This document shows positions 1-12,779 of a stretch of DNA of 64,000 nt, in pieces. The stretch's first letter is position 1. Each line of letters begins with the position of its first letter. The stretch spans positions 15,679,876 to 15,743,875 of the forward strand of contig NC_092567.1 in the NCBI RefSeq assembly GCF_037975245.1, given 5' to 3'. The DNA comes from Apostichopus japonicus (Eukaryota > Echinodermata > Holothuroidea > Aspidochirotida > Stichopodidae). The notes under the pieces were generated by a model, which was not told the origin of the DNA, searched no databases, and saw nothing but the letters and a program-made list of their open reading frames with translations. A program made the position numbers and the translations under genes.

Positions 1-636
1 GGTATTCGTTGTCATTACAGTGTGCCATGTATTGTGATGGCTGAGTTTGCACCACGAAAATAAAGCTGTTTCCCCATACTTTTCGAAATGTTAAATCTTG
101 TTTCGAAATTGGAATATTTATCTTCTTAAAAACATCGTTTACTTTGTCTCATAAATTGTGGTTCAACCCACTAATTTCAACAGAAAAGGTCGATACCTTG
201 ATATCCTACAATGACGTTCAACAGCCCCGTTTTTTATAGTTATAGTTTAAGTTATAACTTCTTGGGATATGTTTCATTATTGCAAAAATTTCATGAATGA
301 GATAAATTATTTATTTGTAAACGCTAAAGAAACTTTACACAGTCAAGTTTTGACGGCGGCACAATGTATGTAAGTTCAGAAGCAAGTGTTAGATATTTTT
401 AATTCTACACATGGTTTGAAATACTCATTTAACAATAAACGCTAAAGATAATTACAAACAAACTATTAAAACTATTGGATTTATTATTTTGTTTATACAT
501 CCACTAGCAATTATTGATCGACCACAGTCATATTTTTGCTACCGGCTTTCACCGTTTGATCAACGCCACTGAGCATGATGCATTAGCGTCACAATTTGGT
601 ATTTTTGTGTAATATAGTATTGAATATCATACTTAC

Positions 637-1116
637 CTTTAACTTTAATGAAAAATTTTCCTCTGGCGTTATGTTTGTAAGAACAGGAGAAATTCCTTTC
701 ACTATGTTGATTACCCTGCATTTCAACATTTAGAGACCATAACGTATCGTTGCAACTTCCCATTGAAATTCCGTCTATTGGCAGTTTTGGTACCGAGGTC
801 CTGAAAATATTCTTCGTATTTTCTTCCCAAGTAATGTGTGCAGTTGTCTTCTTTACTGGACAAACTAGACATACTAGTGTGTTAAGCTTTACGTGGCATT
901 CAATCTCATCTCCTGTAAACTCTGCAGTCGATGGACATATAATCAAATCTTGTAGAAAGGCTGGAAGTGCAAAAATAACATCTGATTGTAATTAAACGCA
1001 ATAAGTTGTTGTTCAGGATATGTAATTTGAAAATAAATAGTTAAATCCATACCTCTTTCAAATAGGAAAAGTAAGCCCAAGATGTTATACACAGTGGAGT
1101 ACCTGAAAGCTGCCAT
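637..1116 (-). CDS. Ig-like receptor, first two exons (rest off the left edge)
   Basis: Exon 1 is 1053-1116: an ATG at 1116 starts a hydrophobic signal peptide ([20 protein letters not shown]) and ends in phase 1 at an AG|GTATGG donor. Exon 2 is 637-960 (324 nt, phase 1 to 1) between a TTCCAG acceptor and an AAAG|GTAAGT donor. It encodes one cysteine-rich Ig-like domain with CPST, CLVCP, an ITW tryptophan and a late NFSC. It is the paralogue of the first two exons of the complete receptor at 48794-60057, differing at roughly a fifth of residues, mostly in the second half of the domain. The remaining exons, by analogy a membrane segment and a pseudokinase, should lie left of base 1. Positions 1-636 are intron. 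The gene points away from the + strand receptor starting at 5992, so the two are head to head. Confidence 0.82.
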
Positions 1117-1329
1117 TACACCAATAAATGCTTAGAAACACATTTATTAAAATATCTACTAACTATCCGTGCCAATCACGCGAAAGGAAATACTCACAAA
1201 GACTGTGCTTATCATTTCACAGGCAACTACAATGAAGAAAGTGAATGTTATGTGATACCCGAGCGTAAACAAGTATCACTCGAACGATTGTTTCATTTTT
1301 GGGCGTGCTGCTTTATGTATGCAAGTTTT

Positions 1330-3190
1330 AATTGGTCGAAGATCACAAGCTCAAATTTGGCTACAGGCGAAGCCCTGGAACCATTGTAGTTGCTTATTTG
1401 TTGACCAAGTTTTTACCTCGATGTGAACCCGTCAGAGGTTTGTGAACTGTTGTTGTTCGGAAGTACAACTCTTTCACAGGCTTGGAACAGAGAAGACATC
1501 GTTATGCGATTGTCAAGTATTTGTCTAAGCCATTGACAATGCCTATACCGGGTGGCATGTACCTAATGTTATACGCAGTACGGTACCAGTGTGGTTTATG
1601 AAGCCATTTAAAATATGGAAGCATCCGCGCAATTTGCTATTCGGCCATCCGGCGACCCTTAAATGCTTGGTTCAATGTGTGTATTCTATTGTAATCGACT
1701 CTCGCCTGCAATTATAGCGATTGTATTACTTTGGGACACCCATTGTTTTGCAATTGAAACATTGATCTATCCTGCAACGCTAAATACATTAACTTTCATT
1801 AAGAGTTCTTGTTGGACTAAGTGTTTGAAAATAAAACAAAATGTTGTCGTTTGTGAGAATATCCTCGGACACACGAAATTTTATGTTGTTCTCTGACACA
1901 CAACGCTATTTATTGGTCAAAAAGAATTGATTTGGGGCAAACGGTTTAGAATTGTAACCTACTAAGCAATGTCCTGCGGAAAATAATATCTTTCATGGTT
2001 ATGCTGACTAAAACAACGGTACTGTGTTGTGGGGATTAACGTACTGCACTATAATACACATGATCACTTTGAAATGCATAATTGTACTTATGTTTCCTAT
2101 GTTTATAACCACTCGCACGATATTATTCAAATTTGGTAGAATTTTGTCACATGACATGACCTTGAAGAACTTCCAGAGTGACTGCTGAGGTGTCAATGAC
2201 CCAATGATCTGAGAGTTCAATGACCCAATGATGCAAATAGTGATGTTTTGCTATGAAAAGAAGACAGACTTGAATAGATATGCAACTTTCTTATGTTCAG
2301 TACTATCAAAGTACATAGTACAATTGACGCCTTTGTGCAAAACGCAAAGGGTAACCGGACAACATGAAATATCAGCAGTACACAAAGTGATCAATTTAAG
2401 TCTCATGTGTTCGGCAAGATAAGCTGGCAATTGTATCTTCTTTGTAGTTTCTTTAATATACGAACTGTTTTGTACATGATTTGTATATTTCCTTTTTGTT
2501 CAGTTTTATTTGATTATTTGAGAGACGAGAGAGGGGGATGGGGAAGGGAAGGTTTTCATCCAGGCAATATGATGACTGATTAATAGTCAGAGCAGTCATA
2601 ATTGGTATGATAAATCCTTATATATTGCATGGATTTGATACGTAACCTCTACTATCAACTTGTTGTTTCTTTTGTAATGACAGCCTTATTTAAGTCTTAT
2701 AAATAAAGTGACTGTTTTGTAATTTAAGGCTGAGAAATAAATAGTCAAATACACAGTCCACATAAGTCACATGATATCGCTGTAACTGACTGTGCAGTTT
2801 GCATCTCTATAAAGTTGTAATGCCACAGAAGTAGACAAAAATAAAAAAGGGCTTCAGATTATATTATACATCAAGTTCCTGTAGGATTATATAACGTATC
2901 GTTTGCACTTTTCATTAACTAACAATTTAGTAAAAATAGTTATCAGTCAATGTACGTGGACTAACATTGTCCTCTCAACAATTGCTCTTGTCAACCAAAG
3001 TAGGGATTATTATATTTCCTTGTTTCGATTCAAACACTCTAATTCTCAAAAAGTGCTTCTATCTTCAGTTACATTAGCTCATTAGCTTTTATAGCATCTC
3101 ATGCAAAATCTAAAGTGCCCAATCTGCCAATCTAGATTGTAGGACTACATTGTTCTTAGATATCTCTAAAAGTTTGTAGTTGAAGGTAGT
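1330..3190. other. Noncoding insertion in the left duplication copy
   Basis: This stretch is absent from the right copy at the equivalent point (near 60290-60465). Short frames on both strands have no recognisable protein, start context or splice structure. A 16-bp direct repeat (TCAATGACCCAATGAT) occurs at 2193-2208 and 2217-2232. No terminal repeats were identified, so either gain here or loss on the right is possible. Confidence 0.5.
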
Positions 3191-5294
3191 TTCATGTATA
3201 ACAATAGACACACAGAACAATGTTTCTTCCTGATAAGGTGGGGGTTCCTGTACATATTTTGTACTTAATCTCCATTTTGTATTATTCAGATGTGTTTGGT
3301 ACAATTAAACTTGTCAATAATCTGAAAAAAACGTCTAAATATTGATTTTAATTCATCAAAATGATGCTATTACTCTAAACTAATAATTGTCAACATTTTT
3401 ATGAAACTTCCTCGTGTTCAAACCAACCAATCCTCCCGTCTCCTCCCCTAAAGAGGAGTAAAAGGAAATCGATGATATATTAGTTTTATAGTAAGGAAAC
3501 CGTATCGTCACAATTCGGAATGACCGATGAAGCATTACACAACCATGTACTCGCGCAGATATATTAATGTTCGATGAATTATCTTTTGGGATACATTGAT
3601 ATTTTATGCAAGTAATCTGGGGTACCACAGTAGTGTGGTATTTGACCTAAAGTTAATAATTACATTGGATACCACATTTTAAGAGGATTATGTCACTCTC
3701 AGGTTCACATCATGAAATGTATCGATGTACCTTGATTGGAGTCAATACGCTGTTAATCAGGGGTTATAGGGTAGGCGCAGGGAAATATATTGGTCAAGCT
3801 AGCAAAATACAATTAACATAGCAAATTGGGATACATGCAACTAACAAATGAGTTTTCTGAATAGCAAATAACATGCCATGTTGAATGAGGGCTGGATTGT
3901 AGTTAGAATGGAATGTGGGGAGTAACTTATGTAGTGAGTAAAAAGAATATGTAAATGTTCAAGAGTCAGTGGGACAATTTGGGTGCAGAGTAGATAAAGT
4001 CATCGACGTGTCCTACTTAAGTAAATACACACTGACGTAGGCAGAATTATTCTAAAGAGAGTAAATATAATTTAAAACTGAATTATTAGAAGCAAAATCA
4101 AAATGATGGCAGCGGCGTTACTAGGTCGGTGTCGCCATTGATAACCGTGAAAAGTACCGAAAAATTAACCAGCAATTCCCCGAAACCGGCAGTTGGAGCA
4201 GCCATTATTTATACTTAACGTGGAATCAGTAAACCTTAAGTGCCCATTGCTTATTCATCTAGATATACAAATTGGCCATTCTATGTTGATCCGTCGGGCC
4301 CACTAGAAACAGCAATCATACGGCCAGCCCAGTAATGACCAACGCCCCTAAATATGTTTAAGGCCGCTTGAAATCATCAAATCGGCTATAAAATTGGCAG
4401 TCTGGAAAACTAAAATATTAAATTGATAGTAAGTGTAGCAGAAGGTGAGGGGTGTTTGTAGGTAAGGGCAAGGGGTGTTTGGCAGGTTTACCAAACCAAC
4501 TTCCGATGAAGATAACGAAGTACAATTATACCTATACATGCCATGTCATTGATGTGTATTATCCCCATATGTAAGTGATGCAGTATTTGTTTAATTTGAT
4601 CTCATTTAGTGATTGCGGTATATCGGGGGTAGACAAATTGAGCTTCAAAACAATTCATTTCCCCCCGTGGGTCCGCTAGGTTTTGTGCACCGATCGCTCA
4701 TGCAGTATATTGAGCAGTGTTAAAGTGCAACACATAGTTTATTACAGTATGCTATTGTTGTAAATTCTTTCCCATATAGCTGTACATTCGGTGCATTGGC
4801 AGACGTCAACGTATTTGTGCCTTGTAAATTGTACAAGCCGTCATTCCTCAGTAAAGTATGATACGCCACGGTGTTGTGAACACCAATATATCACAGTTTA
4901 CCCATTGACCTTCGTACCGGGTTTGTTTGTGTTAGGTTATATGCATGTATATCACGTCTACCGTTAATTGTAGAGTACGTATCTTTGTTTAAACTGAAAC
5001 AAGTACAGTGAGCTCAACGTTGTACATTGGAAGAAACATCCATACGATATTTCGGTACGTTTAAACTTTATTTACTGCTTCAGGGAGTAATTGATCTAAA
5101 CGAAGTTAAGCTATATTGAAAAATATTGTTTCTGTTAAGGTTATTAAGCGTATAACTTATACTTTAAAGAAATCATTCTTTTTGAAAAATAATGAACAGC
5201 ATAATGAAGTATAGACACACAAAGTGTACAAAATTAACACTGTTTACGGTTGATCAGTAGGCCTCGTGAATTCAAGTACACACTGAATTTGTGG

Positions 5295-5991
5295 TTACAT
5301 AGACCTATGTAACCTGCAGAACGAAACCAGTACATTAAGATTAAAAGTGATATTCTTGTGGAAGACAATGTAAAACTTGTGCATCTTTGAGAAAATTATT
5401 CCAAATAAGTATTTTAGTTGAAACCTCATTTTAAGTATTGGCACAAACTCGAGAAGCCATCGATGGTTGAATTTAAACAGCTGGGTTTTGATTTCTAAAC
5501 GTCTTCTATCTACTGATAAATGATTGAAATATTATTAAGAAAAAATAAAGACGTTTTAAACTTTATTGCCCTGTAAGTGACAACGTTCAATTTGCTGTTG
5601 CCAAATGAATTCACAAAATAACAATAAATTTCACACATCTAACATATTTAGCATACAACATGCTACCCTGGAGACATCCTTCAACATATTTTGCTATGTC
5701 ATCAGTTCTAGCCATCAGAAGATCCTATATTAGATTCATTATCGTCTTGTAGGTGCTGATGAGCTAAATTTAGGTCAACCGGTGACAATAGTTTAACCTC
5801 GATGTCAATGTAGCTGTAAGTTAATTCAAGCCATTGGTTTCTTAACCATGGTTATATAGAACAGCATCGAACATCTTGTACGATTTTAAATTTAAATTTT
5901 ATAAGGAATTCTTAAGAAAACAGCGTTTCTTTCCTCAGAAAAATGAAACAAGTTAATCCATATTGCGATATATGAAGCCCGATAGTTCATC
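5295..5991. other. Upstream region of the 5992 receptor
   Basis: No coding sequence is seen. This is the presumed promoter and 5' leader region of the + strand gene. I see no convincing TATA box or other core promoter element near the ATG. Confidence 0.4.
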
Positions 5992-8900
5992 ATGACGTCA
6001 AATTATCTTTTGGGAGTTGCATTTTTCATTGCAACTGCTTTACCGACTAGCTATTCAGGTAAGTATTGAATTATTTGCTTTATCTTAACCGTAACTATAT
6101 GACACATTAGTTTATCTTAAAATAAAGGATGTTACTATACGACAGTAAAAGATCATCTTACTCACTTTAGAGTATAAATCTTTATATGATACTGGTTTTT
6201 AAATATAATAATGATGCTTATTAAGAATGACATTAAAATTTCTATAAATGGTCTTTTTAACAAAGCGTCGTCACTTAGATGTCCAGAAGAACTGTTTATT
6301 GAAGAAGGGAGCATCCACGTAGTCAACTGTTCACTCACCACGTCTACACTTACAGAGCTATACTGGTTCGTAGGAAATAGTACGAGCTCATTACCCATCG
6401 CGCAATTGGTATCTGGTGTCCAACACGTTTGGCCAGTGCAACACTACGATATCAGCGACGATGGTTCACTTATCATCAAGAGCGTTGGTCGTAATCAGAC
6501 AGGTCCTTACACCATCTTGCACTTCATGGAAGATGACGAGAAGGAACATGACACCGTGTATATAAATCTTATAGGTAATGATCATGTTATACAAGTAAAT
6601 ATGAAAGTCAGATCAATTTGATAAGATAAGATCTAGAAAACTGTTAGAATCAAACATCGAACATATTACATACCCGCTTACAATCATTTATCGAATAATC
6701 ATTCGAAAGTGACTGTTTTCCCATTACCTCTTGTTTGAAATTATTAGTGGCGATTCTTTTACTGACATGAATCAATGTAGTTGTTCCTCTGGCTTTGTAA
6801 ATACTCTACTTTCTGAAATTCAGCGAGCGGGTAGGATAATGAATCTTGTATATCACAAGATGCTTGTTTAATCTTCCTTATTCGATTTTGTTTTATTCCA
6901 TTAGAAGAGCCGTGTCCAATGATAGACCAGTGTACCTCATGTGAAGATTGTCTAATACAAGCCACTGAAGATCTAATATTTCTCACGTGCACTATCACCA
7001 GTCCAACCACAGAGAAAATATCACCAATCTGGACTTACAATAATGGAAGTATAATTCAAGGTCGAATACACGAAGAACGACTGTCGGATAATTCGTGGAA
7101 TGTCAGTGTCAGTTTGCACATTCAAAGCTTGAAATGTGGATTGACAGTTTTGCTATGCTCCAGTTCCATAAGAGGACATGATAAAACAGTAAGGGATGCT
7201 AGAGTAAATGTAACGTTTGGTGAGTGGTTTTTGTTGTATTGTTAGAATTTAGGTTATTATGTATAACCATTACTCAGACCCATTTATTTTATGTCATGTA
7301 ATGTTATGGTCAAACCTGATATTCTTACTTTCAGTGAAGTCAAAAACAGGAAGTGTCAAACTATGTCAAAGAGACATTCCAAACGGAATTTATTTGATTA
7401 CCAACACATATACGCGTTTAGTCAATTTCGACAAAAATAACTGGGATACTTTTTCGAACTATAATCTCGTGTCTAACCTATAGTTAATGCTGCCCTACAT
7501 AATGATGAACCTGATATGAAAGTTTACTTTTAGATTGAACATAATTTGTGCATGAAAAATCAGCTCAAAGCACCGTATTGCGTTCGTAACGTACATACAT
7601 GAGCACAGAGTTTAATTAGATGTAATAAGCAAGAAAGTGTCATAACGCATTCTGAATTAAGTTGTGTTAAGATTTCAGGTGTTTTGCAGTTTCATTAATT
7701 AGATGTGTAATTGGTCCAAGTTACGGGACAGCTAAAAAATCATCATTAAAATAATATCTTTCTTGTTTCAAATTTTCATTTAGATTTGTTTATATGTTTG
7801 TCTTTCTGTCACTGTCATTTACATTATATTTACTTATGAACCTATGCGTATGTTTTTTTCATTTCATATTAATAGTGTCATGTGATGATTTACAAATACC
7901 TGATGATGGAAATGATCCGATTCTCATTGTGACGTGCGTCATTGCAATCGTGATAATTCTTACTACGACTGTACTTATTGCACTGTATTGCGGTAAGTTA
8001 CTTTCTATTTAACAGTTTTACCATTCTATCAGAAAAAGAGAAAGAAAAATCGCAATGCTCACATTGCACAGAAAATAGATAAGCCAAAAAATATTAAGTG
8101 CAACAGGAGATGTATCTACATAAAGGCCCATGTTGCAGTTTACATTTATTCACATGTTGTATAATATCTTCCCGATCCCCTCTGGTAGGTCTACATGCAA
8201 AGTTGGTCGATAATTATAACAGTTCACTTTCTTACATTGTGCACATATTTTGTCATACAAAGGTTAGGGCATGTAGCACTAATACGTTGAAGATAAATGT
8301 TTTACAGGAGGTAATTACAAAATGCGAAGGCATCAAGTCATGAAATTCATGAAAGCATAATTCCTCCCAACAAGAAATAACTTTGGTAATAATAATTTTG
8401 GTAATGCTGTCGTTGGTTCAAGTTCATTTGCACAGTTTTCAAGTATACATACATTTCGTGGATAATGATTGATAAATCCAAGTATAAGAGACCTATTGTA
8501 ACGTTTACATTGCAGTAGATATCCACAGATTTAAGAATTGTGTATAGCCTCAGGTTTGCCCGATTGGTCATTGAATTTCAAAGCATGTTGTTACCTGCTA
8601 ACTTGCAATTTATGTAGTCAACCTTTCATCAAAAGATATGGTAGCTTTAACATATTGTTCTAATACACCTTTTGAAAAACCAAAAAATCAAGTGATCAAG
8701 TGATCAATGACAAACGTCACAATGAGACGCTTGAAGAATGGCAGCAATGAGTGATACACGAGTAACGAGAAAAAGCCGATCCAACAAGATCCTAAGAATA
8801 AGACCTTTAAAAGTGATCGAGATATTAACCAAATGGTAACAATCCTTAGCCTGCAATTGATGTGCTTGAAAGGAGGCTTAATGCGTTCAAAATGTTAAGA

Positions 8901-9004
8901 TATTAAATTACGTAAGATTGACAGTTTTTGTGATAAAAAGTACACCATTTCGATTTTTGATACTTTTGACTAATATGTGGCCAAAGATTACCTGAATTCT
9001 TTAT

Positions 9005-9043
<39 letters not shown>

Positions 9044-10192
9044 TTATTCTTGTCCATTTATTGATATCAACGAAGACTGTGTGATATGTTGTGAGTTCCT
9101 ATTTAATTTATCGAATTTCAAACAGGTCGCAGTTGCAATAGAAAGACGAAGAATGAAGATGAAGATGGAAAGGAAGATGAAGATGTAAGTTTGCTGAAAG
9201 CAAAGCTTTTCATTCATGTTTTAATTACAGCAATTACATTTAAGTTTTTCTAATTTGCATGTAAGCTCCAAGATTTTCATCACTGTGCAAGTAGCTTATT
9301 AGTTACACTATGGATGATACAAAATGAGCGATAGTAGCAGTTGTTACTCGTCGTTTGCATGTATCAATGTACAATACTATGATTGAAGCAAATGCTAGAA
9401 CAGAGGAAAATATCTCCACAATACAGATATCGCAAATAATTTACATTCGTGAGAGGAAAAAAATGTTAGAAAACTACTAATAAATACTGCAAACTGTTAA
9501 AATTGTTTCATAATCGACGGTGGTGACTACGATGTTCTGTTATGTCGATCTGTCTTTCACATTGAGTACGTTTGTTATTAATCTCACCTTTTTTGCAGCT
9601 TAAAGAAATCGAACCCTTGATCGACCGGTTCTTGAAGACACAGTTACAAATTGTAACTCCTAAAGGAGAACGGAAAGAGATGTCCGCTGCATCTTTCTTC
9701 AATTCTGATGTCGAATGGAAGAACACGAAGCGTATAATTTTTTTAGGGGATATTTTAACTGAAGAAACGCCGATTGTTAAACAGGCAAACTCGATGTGCT
9801 CTAAGGAGAACTACGATGAAACCCTTTTTATTGTTGATTTAAAGGAACTTAATTTTAAAGCAGATTTTGCTAAAGAAATTCATAAACAATTACCTCCAAA
9901 CAGCAAGTATTCTCTAGGTGAAGTAAATGACTTGTTATCGAGCAAGTGTTGGTTGATATTAGATGGTGGTGGTAAACCGTTGGAGCTACCGAAGCCTCCT
10001 GATTTGGAAGAAGATGTCGATGTAGATAAACTCACAACATTTGATATGTTATGTAAAAATGAGAATGATTTGCTAAGAGTTTGGGTTACTTCTTTACCTT
10101 CAGATCCTAGTAATTATTTCAAAGCTTATACGAAAATATATTTTCCGAAATCTAATGAAAATGAAACACAGAGCTCAATAACAAATCTTTGA
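5992..10192 (+). CDS. Ig-TM receptor with decayed NACHT domain
   Basis: Six exons with matching phases: 5992-6058, 6266-6574, 6905-7219, 7876-7992, 9126-9184 and 9599-10192, encoding 486 residues. Exon 1 encodes a signal peptide (MTSNYLLGVAFFIATALPTS). Exon 2 is an Ig-like domain (RCPE, VNCS, LYWF, DDGSLII, but QTGPYTILH where YxC is expected). Exon 3 is a second Ig-like domain with many Cys (about residues 131-230). Exon 4 is the membrane segment (about 246-268). Exon 5 is acidic (NEDEDGKEDED). Exon 6 (290-486) aligns with the NACHT exon of the 30094-42289 gene: KRIIFLGD, VKQ, EIHKQLPP, WLILDG, RVWVTSLPSD. The Walker A site reads GDILTEETP where the paralogue has GDIGCGKTS, so the Gly-Lys-Thr is gone. 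The Walker B region reads LILDGGGKP. The domain stops soon after the sensor region, with no winged-helix part. Binding of ATP is unlikely; a decoy or dominant-negative adaptor role is inference. Gene identity is strong; exon borders rest on splice consensus and phase. Confidence 0.84.
9008..9040. repeat. (AT)n microsatellite
   Basis: An uninterrupted AT dinucleotide tract of about 33 bp lies in intron 4 of the + strand receptor, roughly 90 bp upstream of its acidic exon 5. Confidence 0.95.
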
Positions 10193-12263
10193 ATGGAATG
10201 AAAATATGAGAAACAAAACACTCTCCTGTTATAATGGGAACGTACAAAGGATATAGTAGCTAACGTTACAGATCATATCCTCATTACGTTTGAATTATAT
10301 TTGACATAGACAATTAACTGCCAGATTGTTGCAATGATCAACCAAGGTCGGAATCTGTGTTTGTCTCCTACATTTTTTTTTATTTGTAAATCATGGAAGT
10401 TATATGTTTTTTTTTGTCTTCAAATTATAGCAATCGGGAACATAATGTAAAAATCATCGATTCTTCATATTAGTAGAAATGATATAAAAACTTATTCTGA
10501 TTTAGTTTATAAAAGTATAAAGATTCCGGCCTTGCTATCAATTAATTGTTCATTGCATATTACTTGGATTATAATCGAATAAAAAGCTTTTTCGTGAACT
10601 TAATGTTAGAAATGAATTAACTGCTTAGAAATTTAGTGTAGTACCTATGCAATTTGCTATCGAAAATGACCTTGTATGCATACATCATATGTCCTGAAAT
10701 TTATAGCGATATTCCGTATCAATTTGCGCTCCTTAGTACCATAGCTTTAGGCTGTTCGTTTAAAACATGCCGACGGCCTTAAATCTGCAAAGGTCTATTA
10801 CAGCTGGATTCCTTAACGTAATATAATAATTTCGACACGATCAATCATGATGTGTCCTACATATTCTCGACGTGAAGGTTTATTGAATTCACATGACTAA
10901 ATTTGAAATCATCAAATTGAATTCGTCTTTTGGCATGCAGTATTTGCAATATTCTGTTAACTATATCAAACTGATCGTTTGGGTCTATATAGTTGTCCTG
11001 TGGACAAAAGAAAGATAGGGAGAGGCGAGTAGGCCTACAGTGTACACGTATCACAAGTTGCATATGACGACATGATGGGTTATTTTCTTTTCACTTTATG
11101 AATCAATACCGTAAATAAAATTAGCCTGGGGAGGCAAGTTTCCTATTATATTTTGTCTTGACATGGAATCATGGTATCAATGTAAATGTCCTTCCTTTTA
11201 GCAAACATCCATTTCTTCCGAATCTGATTCGAATATGATATGATTGATTGGATTTGACGCAGCAAATTTGCGTGTGCAGCACAACGCCTTACGTCATTTA
11301 AACACTTTGGTTCCCACTGAGTGAAGGAACTAGGTTACTGTTATGTTATCTCAAATGATTGGCATATTCTCTTAACACAGACGTCGCTCTGATAAAAAAT
11401 TAAATTCATGATAACTGAAAGTTTCCTGGCGGTTTACTGATGTATATACATTATAACAGTTACATAGCTCTTTTGTTGTTACGAATCTAAGACTCCAAGC
11501 TCTTTTCAAGAAGCTTTAGATAGGAAAGGGACCTTTTCATACCTCTCACGAGAATCAAATCATCCTGGGTATTATTAAACTAGAAATGCTAAGACACTGA
11601 CTTATACTAATCGATTTGACTTTGAATATAAAGTTACCTCATTGAGGACAATGACTATCAGAAGACGTAATAACATAGAATCGTTTATCAATATCGTTAC
11701 GCCATTCACTAGCGGGACAGGGAACGTTTGGCTTAAACCTAGATCAACACTTGTATTGATGCACCTACACCCCTAATTTAACCGAGAATATTACACAGTG
11801 TCCACCTGAATACTGAACGTATATCACAGAGCACCCTCTATCAGACATCTTATCTGAACCACCAGCCTTTACCTTTCGACGAGCGAAAAATGTAAGCGAC
11901 TCTTGCATCAGAACGGGTCCCCTTTCAAAAACAGTCCGACACAGCAACGAACCCTGCCACTAAGTACTCTTGCAGGAACCAGTCAAACACACTACTTGTC
12001 CTGTGACACCTTTTTTTTGCAATCATACTAAAGTTTGTACCATTCGGCTACCGATGGGCACTTTACGTACATTCTGGCTGAACATGCATAGGTGTATAGT
12101 ATACCTACGATATACTAGCATGTTGGTAAGTGCTTATTATCAAGTCACAATGTAACATTTTCCATTCGTTGTGTGTTTTGATTGTGGTCTAATTATATTT
12201 AAATGGTATACTTGATATGTCAAGTGGTGTTTTCTACATGTGTAATGGTTTGCATGCCTTTAC
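10193..12263. other. Intergenic, no gene seen
   Basis: This is AT-rich sequence downstream of the receptor's TGA. Short frames near 10857-11063 and 11765-11947 lack recognisable domains or splice partners. I see no clear repeat or RNA gene. Confidence 0.55.
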
Positions 12264-12435
12264 TTAAAGAGGTTATGAAATGGACAGATTTTTCTTTATC
12301 ATTGTATTCTGTACACTGGTTGCTTCCAATGATACCCAATTTGTGGCAAACGAAGCTTGCATCCTCGAGTAATAAACGATCAAAAATTCGAGGGTAATAA
12401 AAACTTTCTAATTTTTTTGGTATATACGGTAATGC

Positions 12436-12475
12436 GGCGTGACGTCAGTCGAGGAACTCAGCTCACTTCCGGGAC
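12436..12475 (+). promoter_or_regulatory. CRE plus ETS-type sites upstream of a THAP-like start
   Basis: A perfect cAMP-response palindrome (TGACGTCA, 12440-12447) is followed 16 bp later by an ETS-type CACTTCCGGG (12464-12473). They lie about 130 bp upstream of the ATG at 12600 in a locally GC-richer patch. The pair resembles TATA-less promoters of ubiquitously expressed animal genes. Function is inferred from motifs only. Confidence 0.4.
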
Positions 12476-12599
12476 GCTATGTTTACATTCTTAAACGTCT
12501 GGGTACACACAGCATTACACTGTTGCAGTGCTCTGTAGTAATTGAGATTTGGTGTTTGGAGTTATTTTTTTACTTAAATTTATCTCGTAACTGTTAAAT

Positions 12600-12779
12600 A
12601 TGCTGAGCCGATGTGTGTCTACAGGTTGCTCCACCACAAGTAAAGACGGACTTCACCTGCACGCTTTTCCAAAGATGACAGAAATTGAAGAATGTGGACA
12701 CGATTCGTTCAAATCACTACACCTACACAACGTTACGAAAGCTGGTGGTCCTATACTATTGTCAAATTACTTGTTATGA
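12600..12779 (+). pseudogene. THAP-type zinc-finger N-terminal fragment
   Basis: The ATG at 12600 opens a 59-codon frame. Its first 25 residues fit the start of a THAP domain: MLSRCVSTGCSTTSKDG, then HLHAFPK. This gives the C-x4-C pair, the GCS-x-TSKDG stretch and the H-x-FP motif. After AFPK the frame no longer resembles THAP: the later Trp, Cys-x2-His and C-terminal AVPTIF-type parts are missing, and a stop follows at 12777. THAP domains are C2CH zinc fingers that bind DNA, found in cellular regulators and P-element transposases. Either this is a first exon whose partner exons I could not find (no good GT donor after FPK) or a broken copy. The upstream CRE/ETS pair favours a once-cellular promoter; the flanking inverted repeats favour a transposon. 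Confidence 0.45.

Larger units (their letters stand above)
1..5294. repeat. Left copy of a segmental duplication
   Basis: Positions 1-5294 align in the same orientation with about 58525-64000. Matching blocks include the start (around 11 and 58530), the Ig exons (637-1116 and 59571-60057), 3240-4440 with about 60465-61977, and 4480-5294 with about 63130-64000. The left copy has extra sequence at about 1330-3190 that the right copy lacks, and the right copy has its own insertions. The match reaches the last base of the window, so the duplication continues beyond it. Apart from the two receptor exons, no coding sequence is seen in this copy. Confidence 0.88.
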
